Shown one piece after another: positions 1 to 9,202 of a DNA stretch of 64,000 bases. Origin of the DNA: Streptomyces glaucescens (lineage in GTDB: Bacteria; Actinomycetota; Actinomycetes; Streptomycetales; Streptomycetaceae); contig NZ_CP009438.1 of the NCBI RefSeq assembly GCF_000761215.1, positions 2,313,501 through 2,377,500 of the forward strand. The letters are read 5' to 3'. Both the position numbers and the translations under genes were made by a program. Position 1 is the stretch's first letter, and each line of letters opens with the position of its first letter. Under the pieces are notes generated by a model. That model was not told the DNA's origin. It worked only from the letters and a program-made list of their open reading frames with translations, and ran no database searches.

Positions 1-2
1 CG

Positions 3-737
3 ACCGAGGACGAGCTGACCGAGATGCTGGTGGACCGGGGGGTCGCGGGCATCATCTACGTGTCGGGACTGCACGCCGACACCACCGCCGACATGCAGCG
101 CTACGAGCAGCTGCGGGCGCAGGGGGTGCCGTTCGTCCTGGTCGACGGCTTCTCGCCGAAGGTGCAGGCACCGTTCATCTCCCCCGACGACCGGGCGGCG
201 ATGACCCTCGCGGTCACGCACCTGGTCTCCCTCGGCCACACCAGGATCGGGCTGGCCCTCGGCCCGAAGCGGTTCGTTCCGGTGCAGCGGAAGATCGACG
301 GGTTCGTCCGGGCCGTGCAGGACCAGCTGGGACTGCCCGCCACGGTGATCGAGTCGGAGCTGATCCAGCACTCGCTGTACACCCTGGAGGGCGGCCAGGC
401 CGCCACCATGGCGCTGATCGACCGGGACTGCACCGCGGTGGTCTGCGCCAGCGACATGATGGCGCTGGGCGCCATACGCGCGGCCCGCCAGCTCGGCCTG
501 GAGGTGCCCCGGGACGTCTCCGTCGTCGGCTTCGACGACTCCCCGCTGATCGCCTTCACCGATCCGCCGCTGACCACGGTCCGCAAGCCGGTGCCGGCCA
601 TGGGCCAGGCCGCGGTGCGCACGCTGCTGGAGGAGATCGGCGGGACGCCCGCGCCGCACAGCGAGTTCGTGTTCATGCCGGAGCTGGTGGTGCGCGGTTC
701 GACCGCTTCGGCCCCCGGGGACCGGAATCGTCCGTAA
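3..737 (+). CDS. LacI-family transcriptional regulator, C-terminal part (5' end outside window)
   Basis: The reading frame is open to the left edge, so the N-terminal helix-turn-helix lies outside the window. What remains is the periplasmic-binding-protein-like sensor core. The stretch reading CTAVVCASDMMALGAIRAA followed by PRDVSVVGFDDSPL is the classic LacI/PurR effector-domain signature near the C-terminus. Members bind a sugar or nucleoside and release a palindromic operator. The regulated gene cannot be named because the neighbouring transport or catabolic genes are not visible; the next gene downstream is an unrelated membrane phosphatase. Family assignment is firm, ligand unknown. Confidence 0.9.
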   Translation, partial: TEDELTEMLVDRGVAGIIYVSGLHADTTADMQRYEQLRAQGVPFVLVDGFSPKVQAPFISPDDRAAMTLAVTHLVSLGHTRIGLALGPKRFVPVQRKIDGFVRAVQDQLGLPATVIESELIQHSLYTLEGGQAATMALIDRDCTAVVCASDMMALGAIRAARQLGLEVPRDVSVVGFDDSPLIAFTDPPLTTVRKPVPAMGQAAVRTLLEEIGGTPAPHSEFVFMPELVVRGSTASAPGDRNRP

Positions 738-868
738 GGCGGAGAACGCCGGGCCGGGCGCCGCACGCCCGTGGTACGAAGGGTGGTCCGGCGGTGGTAG
801 AACATGCGACCAGGACCCGACCGGGGGATGATCGGGGAGGGAACGCTGATCTGGCAGACTCTGTGCCC

Positions 869-1747
869 ATGAGTGAGACGACCGTGACGACCCCGGAAGG
901 CCGAGCAGCGGCCGTTCCGCAGACCGTCGCGGACGATGCCGCGGAGGGATCGGGACAGAGCGCGCCGAAGGTGCTGCGCCGTCTGCGCGCACCGCGCCGT
1001 CCGCGGCTGTGGTTCGAGATCTTGCTGATCGCGGTGAGTTACTGGACGTACTCGCTGATCCGCAACGCCGTGCCCGAGCAGAAGGCGCAGGCGCTGCGCA
1101 ACGCGGACTGGATCTGGAAAGCCGAGCAGCAGCTCGGGATAGCCGTCGAGCAGTCGGTCAACCACACGATCAACGCCGTGACTTGGCTGATCGTGGGCAT
1201 GAACTACTACTACGCGACGCTGCACTTCGTGGTGACGCTCGGCGTGCTGGTGTGGCTCTACCGCAGCCATCCCGGCCGCTACGCCGCGACCCGCCTGGCA
1301 CTGTTCGCGACGACCGGCGTCGCGCTGGTCGGCTACTACCTGTTCCCGCTCGCCCCGCCCCGCCTGATGAACGGCGAGGGCTTCATCGACACGGTCCTGG
1401 TCCACCAGACCTGGGGATCGATGGCCTCCGGCGACCTGAAGAACATGTCCAACCAGTACGCCGCGATGCCGTCGATGCACATCGGCTGGTCCCTGTGGTG
1501 CGGACTGACCCTCTTCGCGCTGGCCGGCGTCCCGTGGGTGCGGGTGCTCGGCCTGCTCTACCCCACGGCCACCCTGGTCGTCATCGTCGCCACCGCCAAC
1601 CACTTCTGGCTGGACGCGGTGGGCGGCGTCCTGTGCCTGGCCTTCGGCTACGGGGTGGTCCGCGTCTGGTACGGCGCCCTCCCGCACGCCCTGCCGAGGC
1701 TGGTGCACACGCCCGCGCCCCGGGCCCTCCTGCCGACCAAGGCCTGA
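869..1747 (+). CDS. PAP2-superfamily integral membrane phosphatase
   Basis: A 292-aa polytopic membrane protein of the PAP2 / inositol-phosphorylceramide-synthase-like type. The two diagnostic motifs are visible: AMPSMHIGWS at about residues 200-207 (SxxxH) and NHFWLDAVGG at about 244-253 (HxxxD), which hold the phosphatase histidines and aspartate. About six hydrophobic segments surround them. Members hydrolyse or transfer phospho-groups on lipids such as phosphatidate or undecaprenyl pyrophosphate. I chose the ATG at 869, where the conserved-looking sequence begins; an in-frame start at 794 would add 25 poorly supported residues. There is no good ribosome site, and a CAGACT hexamer about 9 nt upstream suggests leaderless expression. 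Confidence 0.85.
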   Translation: MSETTVTTPEGRAAAVPQTVADDAAEGSGQSAPKVLRRLRAPRRPRLWFEILLIAVSYWTYSLIRNAVPEQKAQALRNADWIWKAEQQLGIAVEQSVNHTINAVTWLIVGMNYYYATLHFVVTLGVLVWLYRSHPGRYAATRLALFATTGVALVGYYLFPLAPPRLMNGEGFIDTVLVHQTWGSMASGDLKNMSNQYAAMPSMHIGWSLWCGLTLFALAGVPWVRVLGLLYPTATLVVIVATANHFWLDAVGGVLCLAFGYGVVRVWYGALPHALPRLVHTPAPRALLPTKA

Positions 1748-1793
1748 CACCTCCCGCGCCGCCGCACGGCCTCCCGGCGGAGGGCCGGCTCGC

Positions 1794-2714
1794 CTACGGC
1801 AACGCCGGCCCGCTCCCCGCCGCCTCGCGCAGTGCCTCCAGGAACGCCGTCAGGGCCGGCTGCGCGGGCGCCGCGGGACGCAGGGCGGCCAGGATGGTGC
1901 GGGACGGTTCCGGCGCCTTCAGACGGCGTACGACGACGTCCGGGTGCCGGCCGCCGAGACCGAGGCGCGGGATCAGGGTGACGCCCAGGCCCGCCGCGAC
2001 GAACCCCTGGGCCGTGACGTAGTCCTCGCTGTCGACGACGAACCGGGGCTGGAAGCCCGCCGCCGCGCAGGCCGCGAGCTGGGCGTCCAGGCAGGGTCCC
2101 GGCCACTCGCTGCCCACCCACGGCTCCTCCGCCAGTTCCGCCAGGTCCAGGCTGCGCCGGGCCGCCAGCGGGTGCCCCTTGGGCAGGACGGCGAGGTACG
2201 GGTCGTCCAGCAGCCGCAGCAGCCGCACGCCGTCCTGGACGCCCTCCCCGGCGGGCTCCGGCCGGCCCACCACCAGGGCCAGGTCGGCCCGGCCCTCGCG
2301 CACGTCCGGCAGCGGGTCCCGGGGGTCGGCCAGCCGCAGCTCCACCTGCACCCCCGGGTGCAGTTCCCGCAGCCGCGCCACCGCCGGCGCCACCAGCGCG
2401 GCCCCCGCCGTCGCGAAGTACCGCACCGAGAGCCGGCCCGTGCGCCCCGCCAGCAGATCGGCGAGCGCGGTCTCGGCCTCGGCGACCCGCCGGGCGATCG
2501 CGTCGGCGTGCTCGGTCAGCAGCAGGCCCGCCGCCGTGGGCCGCACCCCGCGCCCCACCCGCTCCAGCAGCTCCGCGCCCGCCTCCTTCTCCAGCGCCGC
2601 GATCTGCTGGCTGACCGCGGAGGGCGTGTACCCGAGCCGGGCCGCCGCCGCGGTCACCGAGCCGCCGGCGACCACGGCCCGCAGCACCTGCATCCGTCGC
2701 ACATCAAGCCGCAT
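1794..2714 (-). CDS. LysR-family transcriptional regulator
   Basis: A 306-aa protein with an N-terminal winged helix-turn-helix at about residues 5-63 (LRAVVAGGSVTAAAARLGYT, then SAVSQQIAALEKEAG). The LysR substrate-binding fold follows from about residue 90. It is transcribed divergently from the adjacent EamA transporter with only 70 bp between the starts. That is the usual geometry for a LysR protein controlling its divergent neighbour, so the transporter is the likely target. The effector is unknown. No ribosome site precedes the ATG, so the mRNA may be leaderless. Confidence 0.9.
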   Translation of the reverse strand: MRLDVRRMQVLRAVVAGGSVTAAAARLGYTPSAVSQQIAALEKEAGAELLERVGRGVRPTAAGLLLTEHADAIARRVAEAETALADLLAGRTGRLSVRYFATAGAALVAPAVARLRELHPGVQVELRLADPRDPLPDVREGRADLALVVGRPEPAGEGVQDGVRLLRLLDDPYLAVLPKGHPLAARRSLDLAELAEEPWVGSEWPGPCLDAQLAACAAAGFQPRFVVDSEDYVTAQGFVAAGLGVTLIPRLGLGGRHPDVVVRRLKAPEPSRTILAALRPAAPAQPALTAFLEALREAAGSGPALP

Positions 2715-2784
2715 GTAGTCCAGCTTAACCCTGCTTCAGAACCTTTCACTTGTCCTCAAGCGGGAACGCGCGGACCGTGGAGGC

Positions 2785-3708
2785 ATGTCCCTCGCCTCCA
2801 GCGTCCGCATGGCCGTCCTCGCCCTCCTGTGGGGCTCCGGCTTCCTCTGGATCAAACTCGCCCTCGACCACGGCCTCGGCCCCGCCCAGATCACCATCGC
2901 CCGCTGCGCCCTCGGCACCGCCGTGCTGCTGCTCCTGGCCCGCTGGGCCGGCCAGCGGCTGCCCCGCGACCGGGCCGTCTGGGGCCGTCTCGTGGTGGCC
3001 GCGCTGTTCTGCAACGCCCTGCCGTTCGCCCTGTTCAGCCTGGGTGAACAGACCGTCGACTCGGGCATCGCGGGGGTCCTGAACGCGACCACGCCGCTGT
3101 GGTCGCTGCTGATCGGCGTGCTGCTCGGCACCGACCGCGGCCTGGGCCGGACACGCCTGGCCGGGCTGCTGCTGGGCTTCGCCGGCACGCTGCTGATCTT
3201 CGCTCCCTGGCAGCGCTCGGACCTGCTGAGCTGGGGCGCCGCCGCGCTGCTGGCCGCCGCCGCGAGCTACGCCGTGGCGTTCGCGTACATGGCCCGGCAC
3301 CTCACCGACCGCCGGGCCCCGCTGGCGCTGTCGGCGGCGCAGCTGCTCACCGCCACCGGCTGGACCGCGTTCGCCCTGCCGGTGGCCGGGCCGGTGGACG
3401 CCGACCTCACCGCGCTCCTCGCGGTGACCGCGCTCGGCGTGCTCGGCACCGGCGTGACCTTCTACCTCAACTACCGCCTCATCGCCGACGAGGGCGCGAC
3501 CAGCGCGGCGACGGTCGGCTACCTGCTGCCGGTGGTGTCGGTGGCGCTGGGTGCGCTGGTGCTCGGCGAGGACGTGGGCGCGCGCGTGGTGGCGGGGATG
3601 GCGGTCGTACTGCTCGGGGTGGCGATGACCCGGCGCGCCCCGGCCCGGCCGCAGCCGGTGCCGGTGAGCGCGGTGCGCAGCTCGCCGCGGGCCGCTCAGG
3701 CGCCGTAG
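2785..3708 (+). CDS. EamA/DMT-family transporter
   Basis: A 307-aa protein with about ten membrane segments arranged as two EamA repeats, typical of drug/metabolite transporters such as RhaT or YdcZ relatives. It begins MSLASSVRMAVLALLWGSGF, and the GSGFLWIK segment is characteristic of the family N-terminus. It probably exports a small metabolite. It is divergent from the LysR gene, which probably regulates it. GGAGG lies only one base before the ATG; the next in-frame ATG at 2809 is an alternative start. The 3' end overlaps the convergent glnE by 13 bp. Confidence 0.87.
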   Translation: MSLASSVRMAVLALLWGSGFLWIKLALDHGLGPAQITIARCALGTAVLLLLARWAGQRLPRDRAVWGRLVVAALFCNALPFALFSLGEQTVDSGIAGVLNATTPLWSLLIGVLLGTDRGLGRTRLAGLLLGFAGTLLIFAPWQRSDLLSWGAAALLAAAASYAVAFAYMARHLTDRRAPLALSAAQLLTATGWTAFALPVAGPVDADLTALLAVTALGVLGTGVTFYLNYRLIADEGATSAATVGYLLPVVSVALGALVLGEDVGARVVAGMAVVLLGVAMTRRAPARPQPVPVSAVRSSPRAAQAP

Positions 3709-6692
3709 AACAGCTCGTCCACCACGGTCCGGGCCCGGCGCGTCGTCCTGCGGTAGGCGTCGAGCATGTCGCCCACGTGCCCCGGCCCGTACCCCAGGTA
3801 GCGGCCCACGGCGGCCAGCTCCCGCACGTCCGACGGGAAGGTGTCCCCGGCCCGGCCCCTGACCAGCATCACCGCGTTGCGCACCCGGGTGGCCAGGACC
3901 CATGCCTCGTCCAGGATCGCCGCGTCCTCGGCGGAGATCAGCCCGGCCTCGCGGGCCGCCGCGAGCGCCTCGCGGGTCCGGGTGGTGCGCAGCGCCCCGT
4001 GCTCGGCGCCGTGCCGCATCTGCAGGAGCTGCACGGTCCACTCCACGTCGGACAGGCCGCCCGGACCGAGCTTGGCGTGCAGCTTGGGGTCGACGCCGCG
4101 GGGCAGCCGCTCGGACTCCATGCGGGCCTTCAGCCGCCGGATCTCGCGCACCGCGTCCTCGTCCAGCCCGCGCGCGGGGTAGCGCAGCGGGTCGACCAGC
4201 TCGACGAACCTGCGGCCCAGGTCCGCGTCGCCGGCGACCGGCTCCGCCCGCAGCAGGGCCTGCGACTCCCAGACCAGGGACCACCGGCGGTAGTACGCCC
4301 CGTACGACTTCAGGGAACGGGCCAGCGGTCCCGACTTGCCCTCCGGGCGCAGGTCGGCGTCGATCAGCAGCGGCGGGTCGGCGCTCGGGATCTGGAGCAG
4401 GCGGCGCATCTCGGAGACGACCCGGGTGGCGGCCGCCGCGGCCTCCCGCTCGTCGACGCCTTCGCGCGGCTCGTGCACGAAGAGCACGTCGGCGTCGGAG
4501 CCGTAGCCCAGCTCGTGACCGCCGAAGCGGCCCATGCCGATGACGGCGAACCGGGTCGGCAGCTCGTCGCCCCAGGTGTCGCGCACCACCGCGCGCAGGG
4601 TGCCCGCGAGGGTCGCCGCGGTCAGGTCGGAGACGGCCGCGCCGACCCGGTCCACCAGGGCGCCCTGGTCCGCCTCGGCGGGCCGGTCCTCGGTGCCGTA
4701 GGAGCCGACGATGTCGGCGGCGGCCGTGCGGAACAGTTCCCGGCGGCGGACGCCGCGCGCCGCGGTCACCGCCTGCTCCGCGCTCCCGGCGCGGCCCACG
4801 GCGGCCAGGATCTCCTGCTCCAGGTGGGCGCGGCCGCGTGGCTCCAGGCCGCCGCCGTCGCCGTCGCCGAGCAGCGCCACCGCCTCAGGGGCGCGCATCA
4901 GCAGGTCGGGGGCGAGCCGGCCGGCCGACAGCACCCGGGCCAGGTTCTGCGCGGCTGCGCCCTCGTCCCGCAGCAGCCGCAGGTACCAGGGCGTCTTGCC
5001 GAGCGCGTCGGACACCTTGCGGAAGTTGAGCAGCCCCGCGTCGGGGTCGGCGGAGTCCGCGAACCAGCCCAGCAGCACCGGCAGCAGGGTGCGCTGGATG
5101 GCCGCCTTGCGGGTGACGCCGGAGGCCAGCGCCTCCAGGTGGCGCAGGGCGGCCGCGGGGTCGGCGTACCCGAGGGCGACGAGGCGTTCGCGGGCCGCCT
5201 CGGTGCTCAGCCGGGCCTCGCCGGGGGCGAGCTGGGCGACCGCGTCGAGCAGCGGCCGGTAGAACAGCTTCTCGTGCAGCCGGCGGACGACGGCCGCGTG
5301 CCGCTTCCACTCGCGGTTCAGCTCGCCCACCGGGTCGGTGCGCAGCCCGAGCGAGCGGCCGAGGCGCCGCTGGTCGGCCTCGCCCTCCGGGACGAGGTGG
5401 GTGCGGCGCAGCCGGTGGAGCTGGATGCGGTGCTCCATGGAGCGCAGGAAGCGGTACGCGTCCTCCAGCTGGGCGGCGTCCACGCGGCCCACGTACCCGC
5501 CCGCGGCGAGCGCCCGCAGCGCGTCCAGGGTGGTGCCGCTGCGCAGCGAGGCGTCGGCCCGGCCGTGCACCAGCTGGAGCAGCTGCACGGCGAACTCGAC
5601 GTCCCGCAGCCCGCCGGGTGCCAGCTTGAGCTCCCGCTCGACCTCGGCGGCCGGGATGTTCTCCACCACCCGCCGCCGCATCTTCTGCACGTCGGCGACG
5701 AAGTTCTCGCGCTCCGCGGCCTGCCACACCAGCGGCGCGAGCGCCGCGATGTACTCCTCCCCCAGCTCCGCGTCGCCGGCGACCGGGCGGGCCTTGAGCA
5801 GTGCCTGGAACTCCCAGGTCTTGGCCCAGCGCTGGTAGTACGCCACATGGCTGCTGAGGGTGCGGACGAGGGGGCCGTTGCGCCCCTCGGGCCGCAGATT
5901 GGCGTCCACCGGCCAGATCGAGCCCTCGACGGTGGTCTCGGAGCAGATCCGCATCATGTGCGAGGCCAGCCTGGTGGCCGCCTGCAGCGCCTTGTTCTCG
6001 TCAGCGCCGTCCACCGCCTCGCCGACGAAGATGACGTCCACGTCGGAGACGTAGTTCAGCTCGTGGCCGCCGCACTTGCCCATCGCGATCACCGCGAGCC
6101 GGCACAGCGCGGCGTCCTCGGGCGCGGCGGCCCCCGCGATGCGCAGCGCGGCGCGCAGGGTGGCGGTGGCCAGGTCGGCCAGTTCGGCGGCGGCCTGGGC
6201 GACGTCGGTGGTGCCGCACACGTCGCGGGCCGCGATGGACAGCAGGCAGCGGCGGTAGGCGACCCGCAGCGTGACGGGGTCGTCGGCGCCGGCCAGGCAG
6301 CGCTCGAACTCCGCCACGCCGGGGTGCAGGTCGCGCGGCTCGTACCCGGCCAGCGCCTGCCAGTCGGCGGCGTGCCGGGCCAGGTGCTCACCGAGCGCGG
6401 CGGAGGCACCGAGCACGCCGAGCAGCCGGTCGCGCAGCGGCTTGGCCGCGATGACCGTGTCCAGCAGCTGCCGGCGGGCGGCGGGGGACGGCTGGGCCTC
6501 GAGCAGCCGGACCAGGCCGCGCAGCGCGAGGTCCGGGTCGGCGGTGGCGCCCAGTGCCTCCAGCAGCACCGGATCGTTGCGCACGGGTGCCAGCTCGGCG
6601 CTGTCCAGCAGCCGCTCGGCGGAGGTGGCGTCGGTGAAGCCGTGCCGCAGCAGCCGTGTGAAGGTACTGCTCCTGCGCCCCGGCGCCGTCAT
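3696..6692 (-). CDS. glnE: bifunctional [glutamine synthetase] adenylyltransferase / adenylyl-removing enzyme
   Basis: A 998-aa protein, the usual size for Streptomyces GlnE. Two nucleotidyltransferase modules are visible. The first carries GGHELNYVSDVD around residue 210 (adenylyl-removing half) and the second GGHELGYGSDAD around residue 725 (adenylyltransferase half). Each is followed by the helical GlnD_UR_UTase-type segment. GlnE switches glutamine synthetase activity by adding AMP to, or removing it from, a tyrosine of GlnA according to nitrogen status. The ATG at 6692 was chosen because GGGAGG sits 7 nt upstream; the frame runs open for 119 more codons to 7049 but that part is not conserved-looking. 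The type II-like synthetase glnA2 lies nearby. Confidence 0.95.
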   Translation of the reverse strand: MTAPGRRSSTFTRLLRHGFTDATSAERLLDSAELAPVRNDPVLLEALGATADPDLALRGLVRLLEAQPSPAARRQLLDTVIAAKPLRDRLLGVLGASAALGEHLARHAADWQALAGYEPRDLHPGVAEFERCLAGADDPVTLRVAYRRCLLSIAARDVCGTTDVAQAAAELADLATATLRAALRIAGAAAPEDAALCRLAVIAMGKCGGHELNYVSDVDVIFVGEAVDGADENKALQAATRLASHMMRICSETTVEGSIWPVDANLRPEGRNGPLVRTLSSHVAYYQRWAKTWEFQALLKARPVAGDAELGEEYIAALAPLVWQAAERENFVADVQKMRRRVVENIPAAEVERELKLAPGGLRDVEFAVQLLQLVHGRADASLRSGTTLDALRALAAGGYVGRVDAAQLEDAYRFLRSMEHRIQLHRLRRTHLVPEGEADQRRLGRSLGLRTDPVGELNREWKRHAAVVRRLHEKLFYRPLLDAVAQLAPGEARLSTEAARERLVALGYADPAAALRHLEALASGVTRKAAIQRTLLPVLLGWFADSADPDAGLLNFRKVSDALGKTPWYLRLLRDEGAAAQNLARVLSAGRLAPDLLMRAPEAVALLGDGDGGGLEPRGRAHLEQEILAAVGRAGSAEQAVTAARGVRRRELFRTAAADIVGSYGTEDRPAEADQGALVDRVGAAVSDLTAATLAGTLRAVVRDTWGDELPTRFAVIGMGRFGGHELGYGSDADVLFVHEPREGVDEREAAAAATRVVSEMRRLLQIPSADPPLLIDADLRPEGKSGPLARSLKSYGAYYRRWSLVWESQALLRAEPVAGDADLGRRFVELVDPLRYPARGLDEDAVREIRRLKARMESERLPRGVDPKLHAKLGPGGLSDVEWTVQLLQMRHGAEHGALRTTRTREALAAAREAGLISAEDAAILDEAWVLATRVRNAVMLVRGRAGDTFPSDVRELAAVGRYLGYGPGHVGDMLDAYRRTTRRARTVVDELFYGA

Positions 6693-7005
6693 CCCAGGCC
6701 TCCCGTCCGGATCACGTCGTACGAGATCGATGTCGTACCAGATCAGCGTCGTACGTGCCGAGCCTATCCGGAGCGGGCGGGGACGGTGCCGGTGAGTCCG
6801 GGCGGAGGACGGCGCGGGCCGGGCGGACGGGCGAGCCGGCGGCCGCCGGGCGGGGGTCCGGCCACGGCTCGCGACACGCCGTCGGGCACCGGGTGGCGCC
6901 GCGGACCGTTTTCGGCTTCGGTAAGGGACAGCCGTTCCGCCGGACGAGGTGGCGGTTCGGTGCCCAGCCCCGCACGACGCCGGCGTCGACGAAGGAGTGG
7001 CCTTG

Positions 7006-7455
7006 ATGGACCTGACCCTCGAAGTGATCCCGCTGCCCGTCAGCGACATCGACCGCGCCCGCGACTTCTACCGCGACAAGGTCGGCTTCCACGTCGACAT
7101 CGACCAGGAGGTCATGCCGGGCATGCGCATCGTGCAGCTCACCCCGCCCGGCTCCGGCTGCTCGATCGCCCTCGGCGACAGCGTCTGGGAGCTGGCCAAG
7201 GGCCCGAAGCCGGCGCCGGGTTCCTACCAGGGCCTCCAGCTGTGCGTGGCCGACATCGAGGCGGCCCGGGCCGAGCTGCTGGAGCGCGGCCTGGAGGTGT
7301 CGGAGCCGGTGCGGTACGCGGAGGACGACGGGGCGACGTTCATGTACTTCAAGGACCCCGACGGCAACGGCTGGTCGGTCCAGGAGTACCGCAGGCGGGC
7401 GACGGAGCCGCTGTACCGGGTGCTGGCGGAGCTGGCGCGCAAGCAGCAGCAGTAG
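7006..7455 (+). CDS. VOC-family (glyoxalase/bleomycin-resistance fold) protein
   Basis: A 149-aa single-module vicinal-oxygen-chelate protein. The N-terminus DLTLEVIPLPVSDIDRARDF and the C-terminal MYFKDPDGNGWSVQEY are family landmarks; the glutamate in VQEY is the usual metal ligand. Such proteins bind a metal and act as glyoxalases, dioxygenases or drug-binding proteins. The substrate is not predictable from sequence. The start at ATG 7006 has AAGGAG about 9 nt upstream. It is convergent with glnA2, with a strong hairpin between them. Confidence 0.88.
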   Translation: MDLTLEVIPLPVSDIDRARDFYRDKVGFHVDIDQEVMPGMRIVQLTPPGSGCSIALGDSVWELAKGPKPAPGSYQGLQLCVADIEAARAELLERGLEVSEPVRYAEDDGATFMYFKDPDGNGWSVQEYRRRATEPLYRVLAELARKQQQ

Positions 7456-7460
7456 GGCCC

Positions 7461-7489
7461 CGGGGACGGCGGCCACCCCGCCGTCCCCG
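7461..7489. terminator. bidirectional terminator hairpin between VOC gene and glnA2
   Basis: A perfect 12-bp inverted repeat (CGGGGACGGCGG and its complement) with a 5-nt loop sits exactly in the 42-bp gap between two convergent stop codons. There is no T-run, as is common in Streptomyces. Confidence 0.7.
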
Positions 7490-7497
7490 CACGCGCC

Positions 7498-8859
7498 CTA
7501 CAGCACCGGCAGGTTCTTGCGCAGCTCGAAGGCCGTCACCTCGGAGCGGTACTCCTCCCACTCCTGCCGCTTGTTGCGCAGGAAGAAGTCGAAGACGTGT
7601 TCGCCCAGGGTCTCGGCGACCAGGTCGCTGCCCTCCATGAGGGTCAGGGCCTCGCCGAGGTTCTGCGGGAGCGGTTCGATGCCCATGGCGCGGCGTTCGG
7701 CGTTGGACAGGGCCCACACGTCGTCCTCGGCGCCGGGCGGGAGTTCGTAGCCCTCCTCGATGCCCTTGAGGCCGGCGGCCAGGAGGACGGCGTAGGCGAG
7801 GTAGGGGTTGGCGCCGGAGTCCAGGGAGCGGACCTCGACGCGGGCCGAGCCGGTCTTGCCCGGCTTGTACATCGGCACGCGGACCAGGGCGGAGCGGTTG
7901 TTGTGGCCCCAGCAGATGTAGGAGGGTGCCTCGCCGCCGGCGCCGGCGGTGCGCTCGGAGCCGCCCCAGATGCGCTTGTACGAGTTGACCCACTGGTTGG
8001 TGACGGCGGAGATCTCGGCGGCGTGCCGGAGCAGGCCCGCGATGAAGGAGCGGCCCACCTTGGAGAGCTGGTACTCGGCGCCGGACTCGTAGAACGCGTT
8101 GCGGTCGCCCTCGAAGAGCGAGAGGTGGGTGTGCATGCCGCTGCCGGGGTGCTCGGAGAACGGCTTCGGCATGAAGGTGGCCTGGACGCCCTGCTCCAGG
8201 GCGACCTGCTTCATGACCAGGCGGAAGGTCATGATGTTGTCGGCGGTGGAGAGCGCGTCGGCGTAGCGGAGGTCGATCTCCTGCTGGCCGGGGGCGCCCT
8301 CGTGGTGGGAGAACTCGACCGAGATGCCCATGGACTCCAGCATGGTGATCGCCTGGCGGCGGAAGTCCATGCCGATGTTCTGCGGGGTGTGGTCGAAGTA
8401 GCCGGAGTTGTCGGCGGGGGTGGGGCGCGAGCCGTCCAGCGGGCGGTCCTTCAGGAGGAAGAACTCGATCTCCGGGTGGGTGTAGAAGGTGAAGCCCAGG
8501 TCGGAGGTGCGGGCCAGGGCGCGCTTGAGGACGTAGCGCGGGTCCGCGAAGGACGGGGAGCCGTCCGGCATGAGGATGTCGCAGAACATCCGGGCGGTGC
8601 CGGGGGCCTCCGCGCGCCAGGGCAGGACCTGGAAGGTGGACGGGTCGGGCTTGGCGATCATGTCGGACTCGTAGACGCGGGCGAAGCCCTCGATCGCGGA
8701 GCCGTCGAAGCCGATGCCCTCGTCGAAGGCCTGCTCCAGCTCGGCCGGGGCGACGGCGACGGACTTGAGGAAGCCCAGCACGTCCGTGAACCACAGGCGT
8801 ACGAACCGGATGTCGCGCTCCTCCAAGGTCCGGAGCACGAACTCCTGCTGCTTGTCCAT
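7498..8859 (-). CDS. glnA2: glutamine synthetase-like gamma-glutamylpolyamine ligase, GlnA2 type
   Basis: A 453-aa class I glutamine-synthetase-fold enzyme starting MDKQQEFVLRTLEERDIRFV, which matches my recollection of Streptomyces GlnA2. The N-terminal beta-grasp and catalytic domains are complete, with GFDGSAIEGFARV, the ATP/metal region around EIDLRYADAL, and MHTHLSLF. GlnA2-type enzymes have been reported to glutamylate polyamines rather than make glutamine. The tyrosine that GlnE adenylylates in true GlnA (in LYDLP) is replaced: the aligned segment reads DDVWALSNAE, with tryptophan. It is therefore unlikely to be a GlnE substrate. An alternative start five codons upstream (8874) adds MGKRK. 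Confidence 0.92.
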   Translation of the reverse strand: MDKQQEFVLRTLEERDIRFVRLWFTDVLGFLKSVAVAPAELEQAFDEGIGFDGSAIEGFARVYESDMIAKPDPSTFQVLPWRAEAPGTARMFCDILMPDGSPSFADPRYVLKRALARTSDLGFTFYTHPEIEFFLLKDRPLDGSRPTPADNSGYFDHTPQNIGMDFRRQAITMLESMGISVEFSHHEGAPGQQEIDLRYADALSTADNIMTFRLVMKQVALEQGVQATFMPKPFSEHPGSGMHTHLSLFEGDRNAFYESGAEYQLSKVGRSFIAGLLRHAAEISAVTNQWVNSYKRIWGGSERTAGAGGEAPSYICWGHNNRSALVRVPMYKPGKTGSARVEVRSLDSGANPYLAYAVLLAAGLKGIEEGYELPPGAEDDVWALSNAERRAMGIEPLPQNLGEALTLMEGSDLVAETLGEHVFDFFLRNKRQEWEEYRSEVTAFELRKNLPVL

Positions 8860-9202
8860 CTTCCGCTTCCCCATCCTTGCTGGTCAGGCCGCCGGCCCCG
8901 GGCACCACCGGGAGGCGGTCGGGCACCTGAGCATCCCACCACAACACCATTTCACGCGCGTTGCGGACCTCGATCGGCCGGCCGGCCCCGCTCTGAACGG
9001 CTCGGGTACGGCAGATGTACGGCCCTGACGCCCATCTTGCCTGCTCGCGCCGGCCTGCGTAACGGCCGCCCGGCAGGCGGTGGCCCCCGGTGCGGATCGG
9101 GCCATTCCGCGAAGATTCCCGTGGCCGCCTACAACAGCGTCGGTGTACCCCATTACGATCAGCGCACCCGACCGTCTCCCGCTCCCCAGAAGGGCCAGCC
9201 CC

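Noticed and set aside
101..1750. 549-aa minus frame across the LacI and PAP2 genes
   Set aside because: It spans two unrelated genes on the other strand and has shadow-type composition.
3099..7640. 1513-aa plus-strand open frame opposite glnE
   Set aside because: It is a high-GC antisense shadow: Arg/Gly/Pro/Ala/Val/Gln-rich, no domain, and it lies over the well-conserved glnE.
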